From Artemisia argyi (Eukaryota > Streptophyta > Magnoliopsida > Asterales > Asteraceae), in contig CM060698.1 in the NCBI GenBank assembly GCA_030686995.1, forward strand, positions 140,449,106 through 140,513,105: a stretch of DNA of 64,000 nt, read 5' to 3'. The notes under the pieces are model-generated. The model was given only the letters and a program-made list of their open reading frames with translations. It searched no databases and had not been told where the DNA came from. The position numbers were made by a program, and so were the translations under genes. Position 1 is the stretch's first letter; every line of letters begins with the position of its first letter. Shown here one piece after another: positions 10,208-22,889 of this stretch.

Positions 10208-11604
10208 GGCTCTTCCGGTTCCCTGCCTTTTCTTTTCTGGGAACTCACCGCGCCAATCATATGAATCACTTTTGCCTTTCTTCGCGCGTTATCTTTTGGT
10301 TGATCCCTACCATGTTGTCGAACAGTTCGGAGCAGGTGATCTAGCTTCCCAGATTCCAATGCCGTTTCCAGTTGCTTTTTGAGGTGGTGACAATCATTAG
10401 TAAAATGCCCCTTCTCTCCGTGATAGTCACAATACCTGTCTGCGTTTTCCCTGCTCGGTTTTCCTACCAGCGGCGGTGGTGGGGGGAGTCGGAGCTGATG
10501 TTCTGTGGCCAGTATTTCCTTTGGTTGCTTGATCAAAGCGGCCAACCCGGGACGGTAATGGTCATGCCTCCCTATCTCCTTTCTTCGAAAATCTCCCGGT
10601 TGGAGTCCTCCTTGTTTGGGCGGTACATATGGAGAGTACGGCTCTTTGTATCGATAATCTCCCCGACGGTCATTCTTCCGCCTATCCACATGAAACCCTC
10701 TCGTTCTGTCCACCCTCGGGAGGAAATTCTTGTGAGAATAATCTTGTATTTCACCCTTCGGAAGCTCTGTATTCTTGTACGCTTCTTCCGACCTCACGAA
10801 ATCGTCTACCCTTGTCATCATTTCTTTCACTGTGAGTGGCACCTTATCGGAGAACCGTTTGGCTAATTCCGGACACTTATGGCTATTCATGAAAGATGAT
10901 ATGCGCATTACTTCTGGAACTCCCGGGATATAGCTGGCTTCATCCGTCCATCTTTCCTTAAAGTCCTGGAGGGTCTCATTGGCCTTTCTTACTATTTTTG
11001 CAATTTCAGTTGGGTCTCGGATTCCCTTCTGCCGAAGAGAGAATCGAGTGACAAATTGTTCTTCCAACTCCTCCCATTTGTCAATGCTTCCCGGCTCAAG
11101 GCGACTGAACCACCCCTGTGCTGGACCATCTAGTGTTTGTTGAAACATTTGGCACCATACTGGCATCGGCCATTCAAACTGATTAGCCGCTCCGGCGAAG
11201 AGGTTTATGTGATCATTTGGATCGGTCGAGCCGTTGTATAGCTTGATGTTGTTCGGCATTCTATGTGATGGTCTGGAGAACTCTATTATCCTTCGGGTGA
11301 ATGGTGATTTGTGCACGGATTTGAAAGGCTTTTGTAAATCGTCCTTGGGTCGGTCTTTCCCCTGATTATCTTCCGGTACTTTGTCGTCGTCCTCACCAAA
11401 ATCCAATCGTATGGGCTTGAGGACAGTCCCTCCGAGGGCATTGTGTTCTCTGACCAACTCCTTCAGAGCTGTTAGATGCCCATGTATCAAATCCTGTATG
11501 TTGGGTGAGTCGCGGTTGTTCCGGTTAGAACCTTCCGGATTTTCCTTGCTGGCGTCATCGCCTCCGTTTCCCGTGAGGGGAGTGATAGGAGGAAAGTCCG
11601 TCAT
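10174..11604 (-). CDS. Tat-element Gag, 476 residues
   Basis: This is the structural protein that packages the element RNA into cytoplasmic particles. A retrotransposon-gag core around residues 115-260 has the usual aromatic words (GWFSRLEPGSIDKWEELEEQ). A basic arginine-rich middle follows, then one zinc knuckle near residue 410 in the variant form CDYHGEKGHFTNDC, that is C-x2-H-x4-H-x4-C, which is common in this lineage. The frame is uninterrupted from 11604 and runs 34 bp past the start of the protease frame. It ends at a stop immediately after a C5 run, which looks like a one-base loss separating Gag from Pol. Confidence 0.85.
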   Translation of the reverse strand: MTDFPPITPLTGNGGDDASKENPEGSNRNNRDSPNIQDLIHGHLTALKELVREHNALGGTVLKPIRLDFGEDDDKVPEDNQGKDRPKDDLQKPFKSVHKSPFTRRIIEFSRPSHRMPNNIKLYNGSTDPNDHINLFAGAANQFEWPMPVWCQMFQQTLDGPAQGWFSRLEPGSIDKWEELEEQFVTRFSLRQKGIRDPTEIAKIVRKANETLQDFKERWTDEASYIPGVPEVMRISSFMNSHKCPELAKRFSDKVPLTVKEMMTRVDDFVRSEEAYKNTELPKGEIQDYSHKNFLPRVDRTRGFHVDRRKNDRRGDYRYKEPYSPYVPPKQGGLQPGDFRRKEIGRHDHYRPGLAALIKQPKEILATEHQLRLPPPPPLVGKPSRENADRYCDYHGEKGHFTNDCHHLKKQLETALESGKLDHLLRTVRQHGRDQPKDNARRKAKVIHMIGAVSSQKRKGREPEEPWMLVPITFPP

Positions 11605-11630
11605 GCTATTGACTTGTAGAGTGAATAAGG

Positions 11631-11649
11631 GGTCCCACGGATGGCGCCA
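11631..11649 (-). promoter_or_regulatory. Primer-binding site of the Tat element
   Basis: On the element's strand, TGGCGCCATCCGTGGGACC starts three bases after the 5' LTR. The TGG start pairs with a tRNA CCA end, and TGGCGCC is the usual opening in plant Tat elements. Which tRNA is used cannot be settled here; tRNA-Asp shares TGGCGCC but not the rest. Confidence 0.75.
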
Positions 11650-11652
11650 ATT

Positions 11653-12091
11653 TGTTGAAGTAAATCTTTGTTCCTTCGGAATAGCTGATGGATGAATCCT
11701 TCGGCCTTGAACACTGCACAAACACAACCGCTCGTTAGCCTCGCCCCGGGTGTTATCCCAGGACCAAGCTCGGGCGTGAGAATAAGTAAGTGTGTGTGTT
11801 ACAATAAATGGCTTTGGGATATTTATACTACCCCAAAGAGGGTACAGATGAACAGTGAAAGTAACATTATTTGAATAGTAATTGTACCTCTGCATAGTGG
11901 AATATCCCATGAACAGTAGCCGTCACCCTAGGCCTAGGCTTGTGTCAGTAGTACTTGAGACATGTTTGCTGATTTCCTGGGAAAACGGCGCACGTGGACG
12001 TGCCCTCTGGCCCAGTTGCCGGAGGGTAGTGTTTACCGTCCGGTCTTTTGAGCAACGTCCGGTTCATGCCCTCCGGACACATACGTCAACA
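11653..12091 (-). repeat. 5' LTR of the Tat element (right copy, 439 bp)
   Basis: Same TGTTGA...TCAACA ends as the left copy. Apart from the 51-bp missing block I count about eight or nine differences from the left LTR. It is directly followed by the right TCAGC target duplication at 12092-12096. Confidence 0.93.
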
Positions 12092-12096
12092 TCAGC

Positions 12097-12960
12097 GTTC
12101 TCTTTCCAGCGACCTGCAGGCGATTGGGTGCCCCAGTAAGGGCGACCTACACTACAAAAAAAATACCCCGCAAAAATAACTTTTATATTTAATACTGCAC
12201 ACAAAAAACACTCACATAAAAACAAAAAAAAAATAATAAAAATAAAAGTGATACTCGATCGTGTAGGTGACCAAGTTGGGTTTTTTGCATTTGGTGATCG
12301 AATCACCACATAAGGGCGACCGAGTACCGATCGATCGAGTTTGTCGATCGGGTAGCTTTTTTAGTTGTTTGACCATCTCTTGCTTTAGGATTTGTGTGCA
12401 TTAAGTTAAACTTCAGGAGACTAGGAATCTAGGAGAGTATCAATAATCCATTTTGAGCCATTTTACCTCACAGATATTATTTTGAGTAACATAATGACTG
12501 ATGGTTTTGTTGAAGGATCTGTTTCTCTGTTGATGTCATACAGCCTGCAGAACCTAGGGAACGAAGGCCACTGCCTACTAAAAGCACGAAACTCAGTTGA
12601 CAAGATCTTATATGTTCATCAACAAAGCATGTCCATATAAGATCTTAATTACTGAAATGAGCTTGTAGAATTGTAGTTGCTGTGGATGGTGTTTGACAGA
12701 TTGTTAGGTTCCTTGATTGTAACACGCATCTTGTCAAGGGTGGTGATGGTTGTGCGTAAAACCAGGATTCTGACCGATCTCACTTGCATGCACATATATC
12801 CAATTCAGATTTAGGGCCATATAAATTAATTCCACATGCCTATCAGGCTATCATAGAATGATCTAAAGTGATTTTTTTTTTAAGGATGCTCGGATTTTAT
12901 CGAAACACAACTTGTTCATTTCATACAGATTGGCAGAAACTGTTACTAAAGAATTATGCT
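12097..12960. other. Intergenic DNA, with a 13-bp-stem hairpin
   Basis: No gene is supported. The right flank of the Tat insertion is AT-rich with several GATCGA words near 12255-12350. AAGATCTTATATG at 12602-12614 is exactly inverted at 12634-12646 (19-base loop), a strong hairpin of unknown role. Confidence 0.5.
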
Positions 12961-12961
12961 A

Positions 12962-13025
12962 ACAGATGCATGTAACAAGAAAACAAATGGCTTACAGATG
13001 CATGTAACATGAAAACAAATGGCTA
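12962..13025. repeat. 32-bp tandem duplication
   Basis: ACAGATGCATGTAAC begins at 12962 and again at 12994, each followed by the same roughly 17 bases ending in CAAATGGCT with one mismatch. It lies 3' of RPL7 and has no evident function. Confidence 0.8.
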
Positions 13026-13435
13026 GAACAGCAACGGCCATAGTTGCAGCACAAGATAATGATACCTTGATAAGGAACATGAAAGACAGACTAAGACCTA
13101 GTAGTATAAAAACCAGCATGGACAACATTTTTTTAAGACCTTTAAACATTACTATGCCGAAACAGGTTCTGCCAGACCTGAAAAACAATGTGCATGTCTG
13201 ATCCACTAGTGTTTCGGGTAAAAAATAAGATAAATGATACCTTGATAACATAGCAAAGGACCGTCACAACAATACTGCAAGTTGAAATCTTGATAACAAA
13301 ATCCAAAACTTTCTTAGCCATGTTACATTTTGAAAAACAAAAACTGTTCCCAACTCTTAACAAAATACCAAGTACACAATCTAATAATAATTTCAAAAGG
13401 CAGCATCAAAACCGTTGGACTGTATGACCAATATT

Positions 13436-15176
<1,741 letters not shown>

Positions 15177-15476
15177 TTTTCCACACTAGATACCAAATCA
15201 TCAAACCACATTAAACCTCATATTCAACCTAAATCACCAACTACAAACTTCAAAGCAAAGACCCATTCTAACCACTTATCAACAAAACATTTAATCACAA
15301 CTATACAACTATAAAAAAAGTGTCAATTAGCAATAATATGCTTATATAAGCCGAAAAGTTTCAAAATAAGCCATGAAACTGAATCAAACATCTGAAAAGA
15401 AGGAACAAACATTCATAAACTACAACTAATGTAACCAAACATAACAAGCAACATAAAGAACGGGTCGATTATTGTT

Positions 15477-15660
15477 TTCAGCTTATGTTTCATAACTCAC
15501 ATTTTGTAGCAACATAGCTTATGTTTTCAGCTTTTATAATCTTATCATGTCATAATAAGCTTATATAAGCCGAAAAGATTCAAAATAAGCCATAAAAAGT
15601 GAGATTATGAAACATAAGCCATAAGCCCGCTATATAAGCTTAAACAAACACCCGCTAAAA
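15477..15660. mobile_element. Foldback / MITE-like repeat in the RPL7 leader intron
   Basis: AGCTTATGTTTCATAACTCAC near 15480 is inverted as GTGAGATTATGAAACATAAG near 15599, with AAGCTTATATAAGCC-type words between and outside. A similar ATGCTTATATAAGCCGAAAAG word occurs at 15337. Termini and target duplications are not clear, so the type is open. Confidence 0.4.
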
Positions 15661-15682
15661 GCATTTCCATATCTAGGTCAAA

Positions 15683-15725
15683 GCAAACAATAATATACCA
15701 TTTACCAGGGTAAAAACCCTTTACC

Positions 15726-15768
<43 letters not shown>

Positions 15769-15780
15769 CAAACAATAATA
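15683..15780 (+). mobile_element. Ultra-short poly(A) retroposon with 13-bp target duplication
   Basis: GCAAACAATAATA at 15683-15695 is repeated exactly at 15768-15780. Between the copies are 31 bp of body and a 41-base A run. The body ends in a perfect hairpin, GGGTAAA / TTTACCC with a 5-base loop, directly before the A run. The structure is that of target-primed reverse transcription, with extreme 5' truncation or a minute template. The same body occurs at 62605 in an independent insertion, and a related end closes the retroelement at 61588. Confidence 0.8.
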
Positions 15781-15925
15781 GACTAAATAAACATTTCCAT
15801 ACATTATACAAACCACTCATAAACATTCATAAAACACAAACATATAACTAAAACAATATACCCACTAAATACATAATATACATAAATCAACAAGTTATGG
15901 ATCGGAAGAAGAAGAAGAAGCTTAC

Positions 15926-16095
15926 ATAGTGACGTCAGCTAACCGGCGGTTCAAGAGTGTGTTTGTTTGGTTCTATAAAAGAAGAAGAAGTTGTTGTTCT
16001 TAAATGTTGGCAGAGGAAATTAGGGTTTTCTTATTGGGTCAATCTATTCGGTTTCATTTTTGGGCTTTTGGTATAGAGCCCAATGGGCTATTTTT
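15926..16095 (-). promoter_or_regulatory. RPL7 promoter and leader exon with telo box and site II motifs
   Basis: Reading the minus strand: AGCCCATTGGGCT at about 16078-16090 and another AGCCCA near 16061-16066 are site II-type TGGGCY elements; AAACCCTAA at about 16018-16026 is a telo box. A pyrimidine-rich leader (CTTCTTCTTC) follows, ending at the intron donor near 15926. Paired site II and telo-box elements are the established signature of plant ribosomal protein promoters. The start site is probably within about 30 bp downstream of the telo box. Confidence 0.75.
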
Positions 16096-17061
16096 GAATA
16101 TACATAATTCTTCTACTTAAACTTTGTTTGTTCTCTTGCTAGGAGTTTTTGTGCTTTTACTATAAAGGTCGTCTCCAACTCTCAAGGTTTTGACAAGCCT
16201 CTAGTGATTATTGATTGGTATGATAAGGGGTTTCAAAAGTATAGGACATTATAAAAAGGGTTATATTCAATTTAATTGTAAGGAATTTTTCAAAATGTTT
16301 ATGTATCAGTTATGAATCTAAAAAGATACTACAATATCATTACGAACATTCAAATTTCGTTATAATATTATACTTTTGCTCATGTGTCATGACATGCTAC
16401 CATCTAAACACGTAAATATCGCTTAGTTTGATTCTTTTATTTTATTTTTATCAAACTCATCTTCTTAATGTCACCACCACCACATCTCGTAACCATCACC
16501 GGCCTCACCATCTATTCCACCAGCATCGGGCCACCATATTATACCAATCACCACCAACATCTTCTTCATATAACAAGCCACCATTATCACAATCCTAACT
16601 TACAACAAGCTTTTCCAAACGGAGGAACAAAAAGACATGTAGGTGAATTTGTTTAGAAGAACTGAAGGTTGCACACGAGATATCACCGAAAAACATGGCC
16701 TGAAAAATTAAGGAAGATGATCAGAAATGACATGGCATGTCCAATTGGCGGATATGTGAACTTTACAGGTTAAAAACGGGTGTTTGATGATATTATCACA
16801 AAGCCAATAAAGTTTGTTTGCTATTGTGGTATTTTATTATGTTTGTGATTAAGTGAATAGTTAGAAAAGTTTCTTGTTGTTAGATGGATTTAACCATTAT
16901 AAAAACGAGTACAATATTGTGAGCTAAGTTGTTTCTTTAACTTTTGAAAAATTCATGTTTAGATTTGCGGAAAAACTGTAATTCAACTTTTTCAGAAGTA
17001 CTCATAATTTTGGTAAATGAAAACACGCACATATGACCATCAGTTTGAAGTTAATATCATA
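16096..17061. other. Intergenic DNA without a supported gene
   Basis: Short open frames here (for example a His/Thr-rich one at 16468-16656) have no recognisable domain or conserved start context. I see no terminal repeats. Confidence 0.4.
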
Positions 17062-17453
17062 TCTATACTACTTATAATAAAGGAAGGACTCTCTCTCCAA
17101 AAAATTCAGATGTACCAAAAATGATGCATGGTTTACAACACTTTAAAACAAACAATTTTCATAATTACAGCAACCAAAGCATTGTATACTACAAAAACTA
17201 ACATGAATCGAAATTCATACTACTTTCCTTATAATTCTACATTAATAGCATTAAAAACACCCCTACATTCAATATTACAATCATTTAAGCACAATGTACA
17301 ACCCTCATTCTACATTAATATCATTAAAAACACCCTTACACCCAATATTACAATTATTTAAACACAATGTGTAACCCTCATTCTATATTAATAACATTAA
17401 AAACACCCCTACACCCAATATTATAATTATTTAAACACAATGTACAACCCTCT
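17062..17453 (+). mobile_element. Helitron-like 5' end followed by a 73-bp triplicated repeat
   Basis: TCTATACTACTTATAATAAA, preceded by A, resembles the 5' termini of the two Helitrons at 19952 and 27426. Downstream, a 73-bp unit beginning ATTCTAC/ATTCTAT starts at 17234, 17307 and 17380, each ending in an AACCCTC word. No matching 3' end with hairpin was found before 19948; the candidates at 53713 and 54300 lie beyond the nested Helitrons. Confidence 0.5.
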
Positions 17454-19947
17454 ATCTTAACATAGACACGAACCTGTGACCAAGACTCGACTCAATAAAA
17501 CTCGACTCGATACACAAGGCTATGAGCTCAAACTCACGACATCCTTTGTTTTCGCGACTCAATAACAAAGACAACAACAAAAAGAAAGAAGAAAATGATA
17601 CCAAACAATTATTTAGCTTCATATTTATTAGTTTTAATCTTTATTTAATCAAAAACTCTTGAAAATTCATGTATTTATCCTCCACCGTCGCTAGAACGAC
17701 AAAAAGGGTGGTAAGTTGTAAAAATTTCTTGTAATTATATTGTTAATAAAATATATAATCTTTCGTTATCGTTACTAATTCTCATGTTCTTTGAAAAATT
17801 TGAAATTTTTCCTATTATATTATTTTGTCGTTATCACAAGATAATATAATTCTCGAAATGACGGAATTAATCCTCGACACGTTACTCGAAGACTAAATAT
17901 TTCATTTAATCCTAATTATAATTCTTAAACTTAATTAAAATTCCTAATCACTACTATAATCCAAACGGGCCCTTAATTATTCCAGCTCATCACCACGTTC
18001 ACTATTCACAGGCCCAAGGCCACAAGCCCAACTTCCAAATTCTTATTATCTCATTTGTTCGACTAAGCTTCAAGCCTCTCAAAACGCCCCGTTTATTCTC
18101 GATTCATACACACGACGTGCCAATATTTTTACACCATCTCGTTTACCACCTAGCCAACTATTAGTGTGTCAAATCTCAAGTTCATTGGACGACGTTTGAT
18201 ACATTTTTAAGAGGCGAAATGATCGACATATATTCGACCCAATCGATTCATAATTTACTCAAATCTCCACCGTTTTGATTCCCGTTTGTTCCTACTTGTT
18301 CCTAATAACATTTCTAAAATGATTTCATGTTCAAATGTCAAAGATGATCAGTTATATACAAGTTGTATACGATTTGGCAAATCGTGTATATAATTATATT
18401 GGTGGTCGACATGCTCATGAATCACCAAGACAACTCCCATATTTTGTGCACTCTCATCCCATATTATAACAATATATTTCATCCTAGAACCTAGGTTTTA
18501 CTGAAAATGCATAGTTACTATGGTTTCCTTGAAATATTTCACACTTGCGTGTGATTAATTGACAGCATATATAGCATACATGCATGCACCCGTTCCTCAC
18601 AATTATCACATACCTTCAACTACTTCTTTCTTCCTAAAAACTACTCCTAAGAGCCAGAAGTCGATTGCCATTTAGTTTGGACGCAAGAAAAGGATTATTG
18701 GGTTTGATTTATACGTATAATATTTGGGTTATACTTTGAACGTGATTATCCTTGTGTTCCATCCATTCACTCTCGACTCTCTACCACCTAAAGGGTGTTG
18801 TAAGTTGTTTCCTACTCATTTCCATCAAGTTCACACGTTAAAATCACTTCATGCATCATATATATATTTGTACGATCGTATATTAGTTTTACGTATTATT
18901 TTCATATACATATTGTCATATAGTACACGACTTGTGACTAGCCTCTATCTTGGAAGGCCTAGGAGTCACAACACACTTATAGTTCACGTTGGTTCCACTC
19001 GACATGCATCAAACAAACTTATTTTTGAACCATGTTCCATCGTATGAAAACTTAGTAAAACACTTAGAAATATTTATAAGTTTTTCATATATATAGACGT
19101 TGCAAACATGCTACAAAACGCTCGTATATCATTAAATCTCATGTAACAAGAGTACCATATTTTTACACGACTCAATAGACCACCTAGAAAACTATCACTT
19201 TCATTTATACAACTTGTAAAAAGACTCACGTTTCGACACATAAATTGATCCATTTTGAATCGGCATGCACAAGATTTCCAAATCCAAACTTTATTTAAAA
19301 TCTTAATATTTTCGTTTGGGCTTATACTGAGCCCAATAAGAAGTAACGATCCATAAGCTCACTGGGCCCATATGAAACGTTTTTAGAATCATAAAAATAG
19401 TCCAAGGCCAGGCCCAAAACATTTTCCATGCCCTCGCCTCCAAAAATCTTAACGGGCCTTGAATTTGGTTCGTTAAGGGCCCATAAGCTAAAAAAATAAG
19501 TTTTTCATCAAATAAGCAGTTAAAATAAGCTTATTATTTACTTAATAAGCCACGGAAATTTTTAGAAAATTTTTATAATCATTTTTGTAATTTTGGACTA
19601 AAAATGTAACGTGACGACACCTAGAAGGACTAAAAGTGTAAATATTGAAAAGTAAGGACTAAAACTGTAAAAACAGAAACTTAAGGGTAAAAATTGATGA
19701 AATTTAATATTCTAAGCCTAGTATTGATTATTGGACAATTAGAGGACTATAGTTGTAACTTATTTATAAAAAGGACTAACGGTGTAACGCAAACATCGTC
19801 AGAGTAAAAATGGTAAAATTGGAAAAAGGGCAAGGACTAAACATAATCTATTTAACATTCTTATTTATTTTCTATTTTCGTAAATTTATTTCATATGCAT
19901 TTAAATTTCATTTTTATTTATATATATATTATTTAACGTAACGTTAA
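17454..19947. other. Non-coding, probably remnants of an old LTR element
   Basis: No gene is supported. From about 19590 to 19850 short words of the type GGACTAAAA(C/G)TGTAA recur irregularly. The same kind of reiteration, in the opposite orientation (AGTCCCT, AGTCCTT words), is found in the Athila LTR at 32140-32630, so this may be part of an old LTR in reverse orientation. Boundaries were not found. Confidence 0.35.
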
Positions 19948-19951
19948 TCTA
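19948..19951 (+). mobile_element. First four bases of Helitron B, cut off by Helitron A
   Basis: TCTA here, followed after Helitron A by TACTATCTAATAAAC at 27426, restores the TCTATACTATCTAATAAA terminus seen at the start of Helitron A. The break falls between A and T, the Helitron target dinucleotide. The inference rests on only four bases. Confidence 0.55.
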
Positions 19952-21540
19952 TCTATACTATCTAATAAATGAAGGTTTTGGACAAGTTGGCTAAGCACGC
20001 AGCATTAAAAATCCAATTAATTCGCTGATGTATCTTTCCTTATTTAACCCAGTTTGTACAACACCACGATGCACTATTTTGATTAAAGAGTCAACTACGG
20101 TTTTACTATTTCACGTAACACATTCATTCATTATCAATGGCCTATTTTTGTAAACCATTAAACACAACATTCATTCACCTCCGACATCTTCTACACGCTC
20201 CTCATCTACTCTCCTCTAAACTTCTTCTATACGCTCCTCATTAATCATTTAAGCAACACTTTCGCCCAGTCGGTTACAAATCCATCTTCTTCACCGATTC
20301 AAATTTCAAAAACACATACATAAATCCACTTACATAATTGTCTGAATTAATAATTACACACACAATCGTTTCATTCTCTTCCTCTCCGACCGTGAATGAT
20401 TCAAAAACATATACGGAAGTTCTATGACACACCCAATACTGAATCAATGGTAAGTATCACATCTATTCTTTTGGAGTTTCGATTTAAATTCCATAGCACA
20501 ACTATTTTTTTTAATCAATAATCAATCTAATTGTGTTGTGCATAGATTTATAATATTGGTTTGATTAAGTTCAATTCAATTATGTGTTGCTAAACCCTAG
20601 AAAAACAATTGGAGGAAATAACATAGAAGAATTAATTTGTGTATGTGGTTTAAGAACATTAATCGAAAAGCCATTAGAATGATGTAATTAATTGTTGCAA
20701 TCAGTTTTGAGGCTGATATGTAGGTATGCAATGCTACTTTTCATGTTTTCTTTGTATTGACTGTAGTTATGCAATGTATCGAAGCAATAATTACTGAATC
20801 TTGAATATAATATTATGCTTAATGGGTCACTACCCATTCTTTGGATTTTTCACGATGCTTAAGATTTATTGTGATTTGTTAAAAGCTGTTTCCTTTCTTT
20901 CTATCAGTCTACAGTGAAAATGAAAAGTAGATGTCCACTTGAATTACAAAACTGGGATATATGGTTTTGGAGTATGCTTTCCTATAAGTAGTGAATTTAA
21001 TCATATCACGATGTAAAAAAATATATATGTTAAAAGATGCGTAAGTTGTGAAAATACTAAAATTTAGGTAATCTGTAATTGATCATTTTAAGGTTTACAA
21101 GAGCGGGCCATTATTTTCGTCGTCGAAAGGTATGTTATCTCCGTCTTTCTTAGCTTGTGCACATGGAACGTAACACAAGTGTTAAAAACCATCTTATTTC
21201 TCCGGAGTCTGTTTAGTTTTATTATGTTCTTTCTATAGTTGCTTTAGTCTTGTGTGATTGAAGATAATTTATATAAATTCTGATACAGTTATCAAACCAT
21301 TAATGGAGAATCGAAGATGCAAGTAACCACGATTCTTAGAAGATGGTTACAGAGTTCCTCTATCACAGAGGTTAAAATAGAAAATGTTTTAGGTACTGTT
21401 CAAAAAGGATTTACGTTACATGGTATGACCCGTGTACCTCTGTTTTGACCATCGTACAACATGCCAACGTACTATTAATAGAGACAATCAAATTTTAGAT
21501 ATGGTTGTGAATTTTCTTAGTCACAACAAACATCAGCCAA

Positions 21541-22062
21541 AAAAGCATTCAAACACAAGTAGTCAATATGGTTTGGTTCTTGCATCTGATGACTCCGAAT
21601 CTACTCTTTTGACCACCTGTAAAGGGTATGAGGTACTTTGGTTTGATAGTCTTTGGTCCATGAGTATCTCATTATAGGAATATCATGAACTTTGAGATGA
21701 TATAATTACTAATAATAGAAGACCATAATCGATTATTGAATCTTTGTCCTTAAACACAACCAATAAGCAGGTCAATATATAAAAGTACCACATTTAAGTC
21801 TTTGATCACATTTATACTTCATGAACTCTTTCTATTTTACTAAATGGTAAAAGAGGCGTGTACTTATAAAGGTTGCAGATTTGTAAGAAATTATTATCCA
21901 GTTAGTGATGGTAAAAGTATCTAATTGTCGCATCGTGAGGTTCATCAAGTAAAAACACATTAGAACCTTTTAATTAATATAAAGTAGTTGGAGATGGCTA
22001 ATTAATTTCTTACGAGCTATGTTGTTCTTCATTTGGCCTTCTCTGACCCTCTCAATTAATAT
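21541..22062 (+). repeat. Internal direct duplication of Helitron A, copy 1
   Basis: About 522 bp beginning AAAAGCATTCAAACACAAG match 22890-23413 at roughly 95% by eye. The duplicated part includes the end of an open frame (LLTTCKGYEVLWFD) and non-coding sequence. No recognised domain. Confidence 0.85.
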
Positions 22063-22339
22063 GTGTATTTGGTGTTCATTTAGAAATTCTTTTCATATTA
22101 CACTACATGTTGAGTATGACGTTCATTTTGGAGTATGATTTTGACCAAAAAAGCTATCATGTGAACTTTTCTTGAAAAATTTATATGGATCTAATTATTC
22201 GAACTGATGGTATTTGTAACAGTGAAAATGAATCGATCCGAGTTAAGTAATCCAGCAGCATAGGTGAGCAAAGTTGGTAGATTAGGTGATGGACGAGGCT
22301 AAAGCGGAAGATTCTAATGCTGTCTCCATGTTTTAGAAT

Positions 22340-22770
22340 CTCAGACCATTTAAACAATGGCTAAGGGGACTAAGACGAGGTATCCGGTTCAAGGTTAAAT
22401 ATTCCGTTTTGTTTATGATGGTCTTTATTTGATTGGGAAAGCTAAAAATGTTCAGGTATAATTCTTTATTTGATTCCCATATTTTTAGCGAGCTTTGAAT
22501 TCCTTTGTCATATGAATGTTCACAGATGTACCAAGAGGCCGTAATGGACATTGTTGTTTTGGTTGGATATAAATACGAAAGTGGTATTTCTCAAGATTGG
22601 TCTGCCAAAGGTCCAATGTTACAGGTAGATTATTGTTATATTTTCTGGTGGTTAATTTGGTACAATTATCTACATTTTAATTGTGTTAATACCGCTTTGT
22701 TCCAGATGGTGAAAGGTGACAGCGAAGAGTTTTTCCTGTTTGCTGATATATTAGAACCCGTAAGGTGATA
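22340..22770 (+). pseudogene. Exon-like fragments of an unrecognised host gene in Helitron A
   Basis: Three short coding-looking blocks are bounded by plausible splice sites. One contains RFVYDGLYLIGKAKNVQ before GTATAATT; one runs from an AG at about 22525 to a GTAGAT donor at 22624 and reads MYQEAVMDIVVLVGYKYESG; one reads MVKGDSEEFFLFADILEP before a donor-like GT at 22760. The YDGLY word recalls SRA/YDG domains, but the neighbouring residues do not support that well, so I leave the source open. At least one in-frame stop precedes the first block. Confidence 0.35.
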
Positions 22771-22889
22771 GCGAAGAGTTTTTTATTGCTTAATTTACTT
22801 AGTAGTTAGAACATAACATTGTATATTTTTGTTACAGATGAATGCTATTATATCTCATATCATTATTAAGCCTGAAGAAGACAAGAAGA

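Larger units (their letters stand above)
6386..11604 (-). pseudogene. gag-pol of the Tat element, broken by three frameshifts and two stops
   Basis: Start chosen at 11604 because it lies just after the primer-binding site; the open frame extends further up into the LTR but has no coding character there. The order is gag, protease, RT, gypsy RNase H, archaeal-type RNase H, integrase, ending in TAA at 6386-6388. Homology runs continuously across frames, so the ancestor was one long frame. Breaks: one base missing in a C5 run (plus-strand G5 at about 10183-10188) at the gag/protease junction; TAG at 9380-9382 just before RT; TAG at 8705-8707 between RT and RNase H; one base missing near 7209-7211 at the start of the integrase core; one base gained in a C6 run at 6571-6576 near the integrase C-terminus. 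The gag/protease shift could conceivably be a programmed -1 site, but the heptamer is not canonical. Confidence 0.88.
2218..12091 (-). mobile_element. Ty3/gypsy Tat-lineage LTR retrotransposon, complete structure, coding region broken
   Basis: This is a 9874-bp element read on the minus strand. It has TG...CA LTRs (11653-12091 is the transcriptional 5' LTR, 2218-2707 the 3' LTR), a primer-binding site at 11631-11649, a polypurine tract at 2711-2725, gag, protease, RT, two RNase H domains, integrase, and a spliced accessory gene on the opposite strand. The domain order, an archaeal-type RNase H after the usual gypsy RNase H, and the antisense gene place it in the Tat group, near Grande-like elements as I know them. 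Both target duplications are intact. LTRs differ at about 8-9 of 439 aligned positions plus a 51-bp indel, suggesting insertion under roughly a million years ago if 1.3e-8 substitutions/site/year applies. It cannot make its own Pol without repair or recoding. Confidence 0.93.
15186..15925 (-). other. Probable 5'-UTR intron of RPL7
   Basis: A donor CACTAT|GTAAGC (GT at 15924-15925) and an acceptor TATCTAG|TGTGG (AG at 15186-15187) would remove 740 bp and leave nine or so bases before the ATG. Leader introns are common in plant ribosomal protein genes. Two insertions lie inside it: a foldback repeat at 15477-15660 and a poly(A) retroposon at 15696-15767. Confidence 0.6.

Noticed and set aside
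11605..11910. The gag frame extended upstream to an ATG at 11910
   Set aside because: This part lies in the 5' LTR and primer-binding site; Gag similarity begins only after the ATG at 11604.
16468..16656. A small His/Thr-rich protein gene
   Set aside because: Short, no conserved domain, composition follows the local CCA/CAC-rich DNA.
22333..22551. A minus-strand open frame in Helitron A
   Set aside because: It overlaps plus-strand exon-like blocks with splice signals and has no domain of its own.
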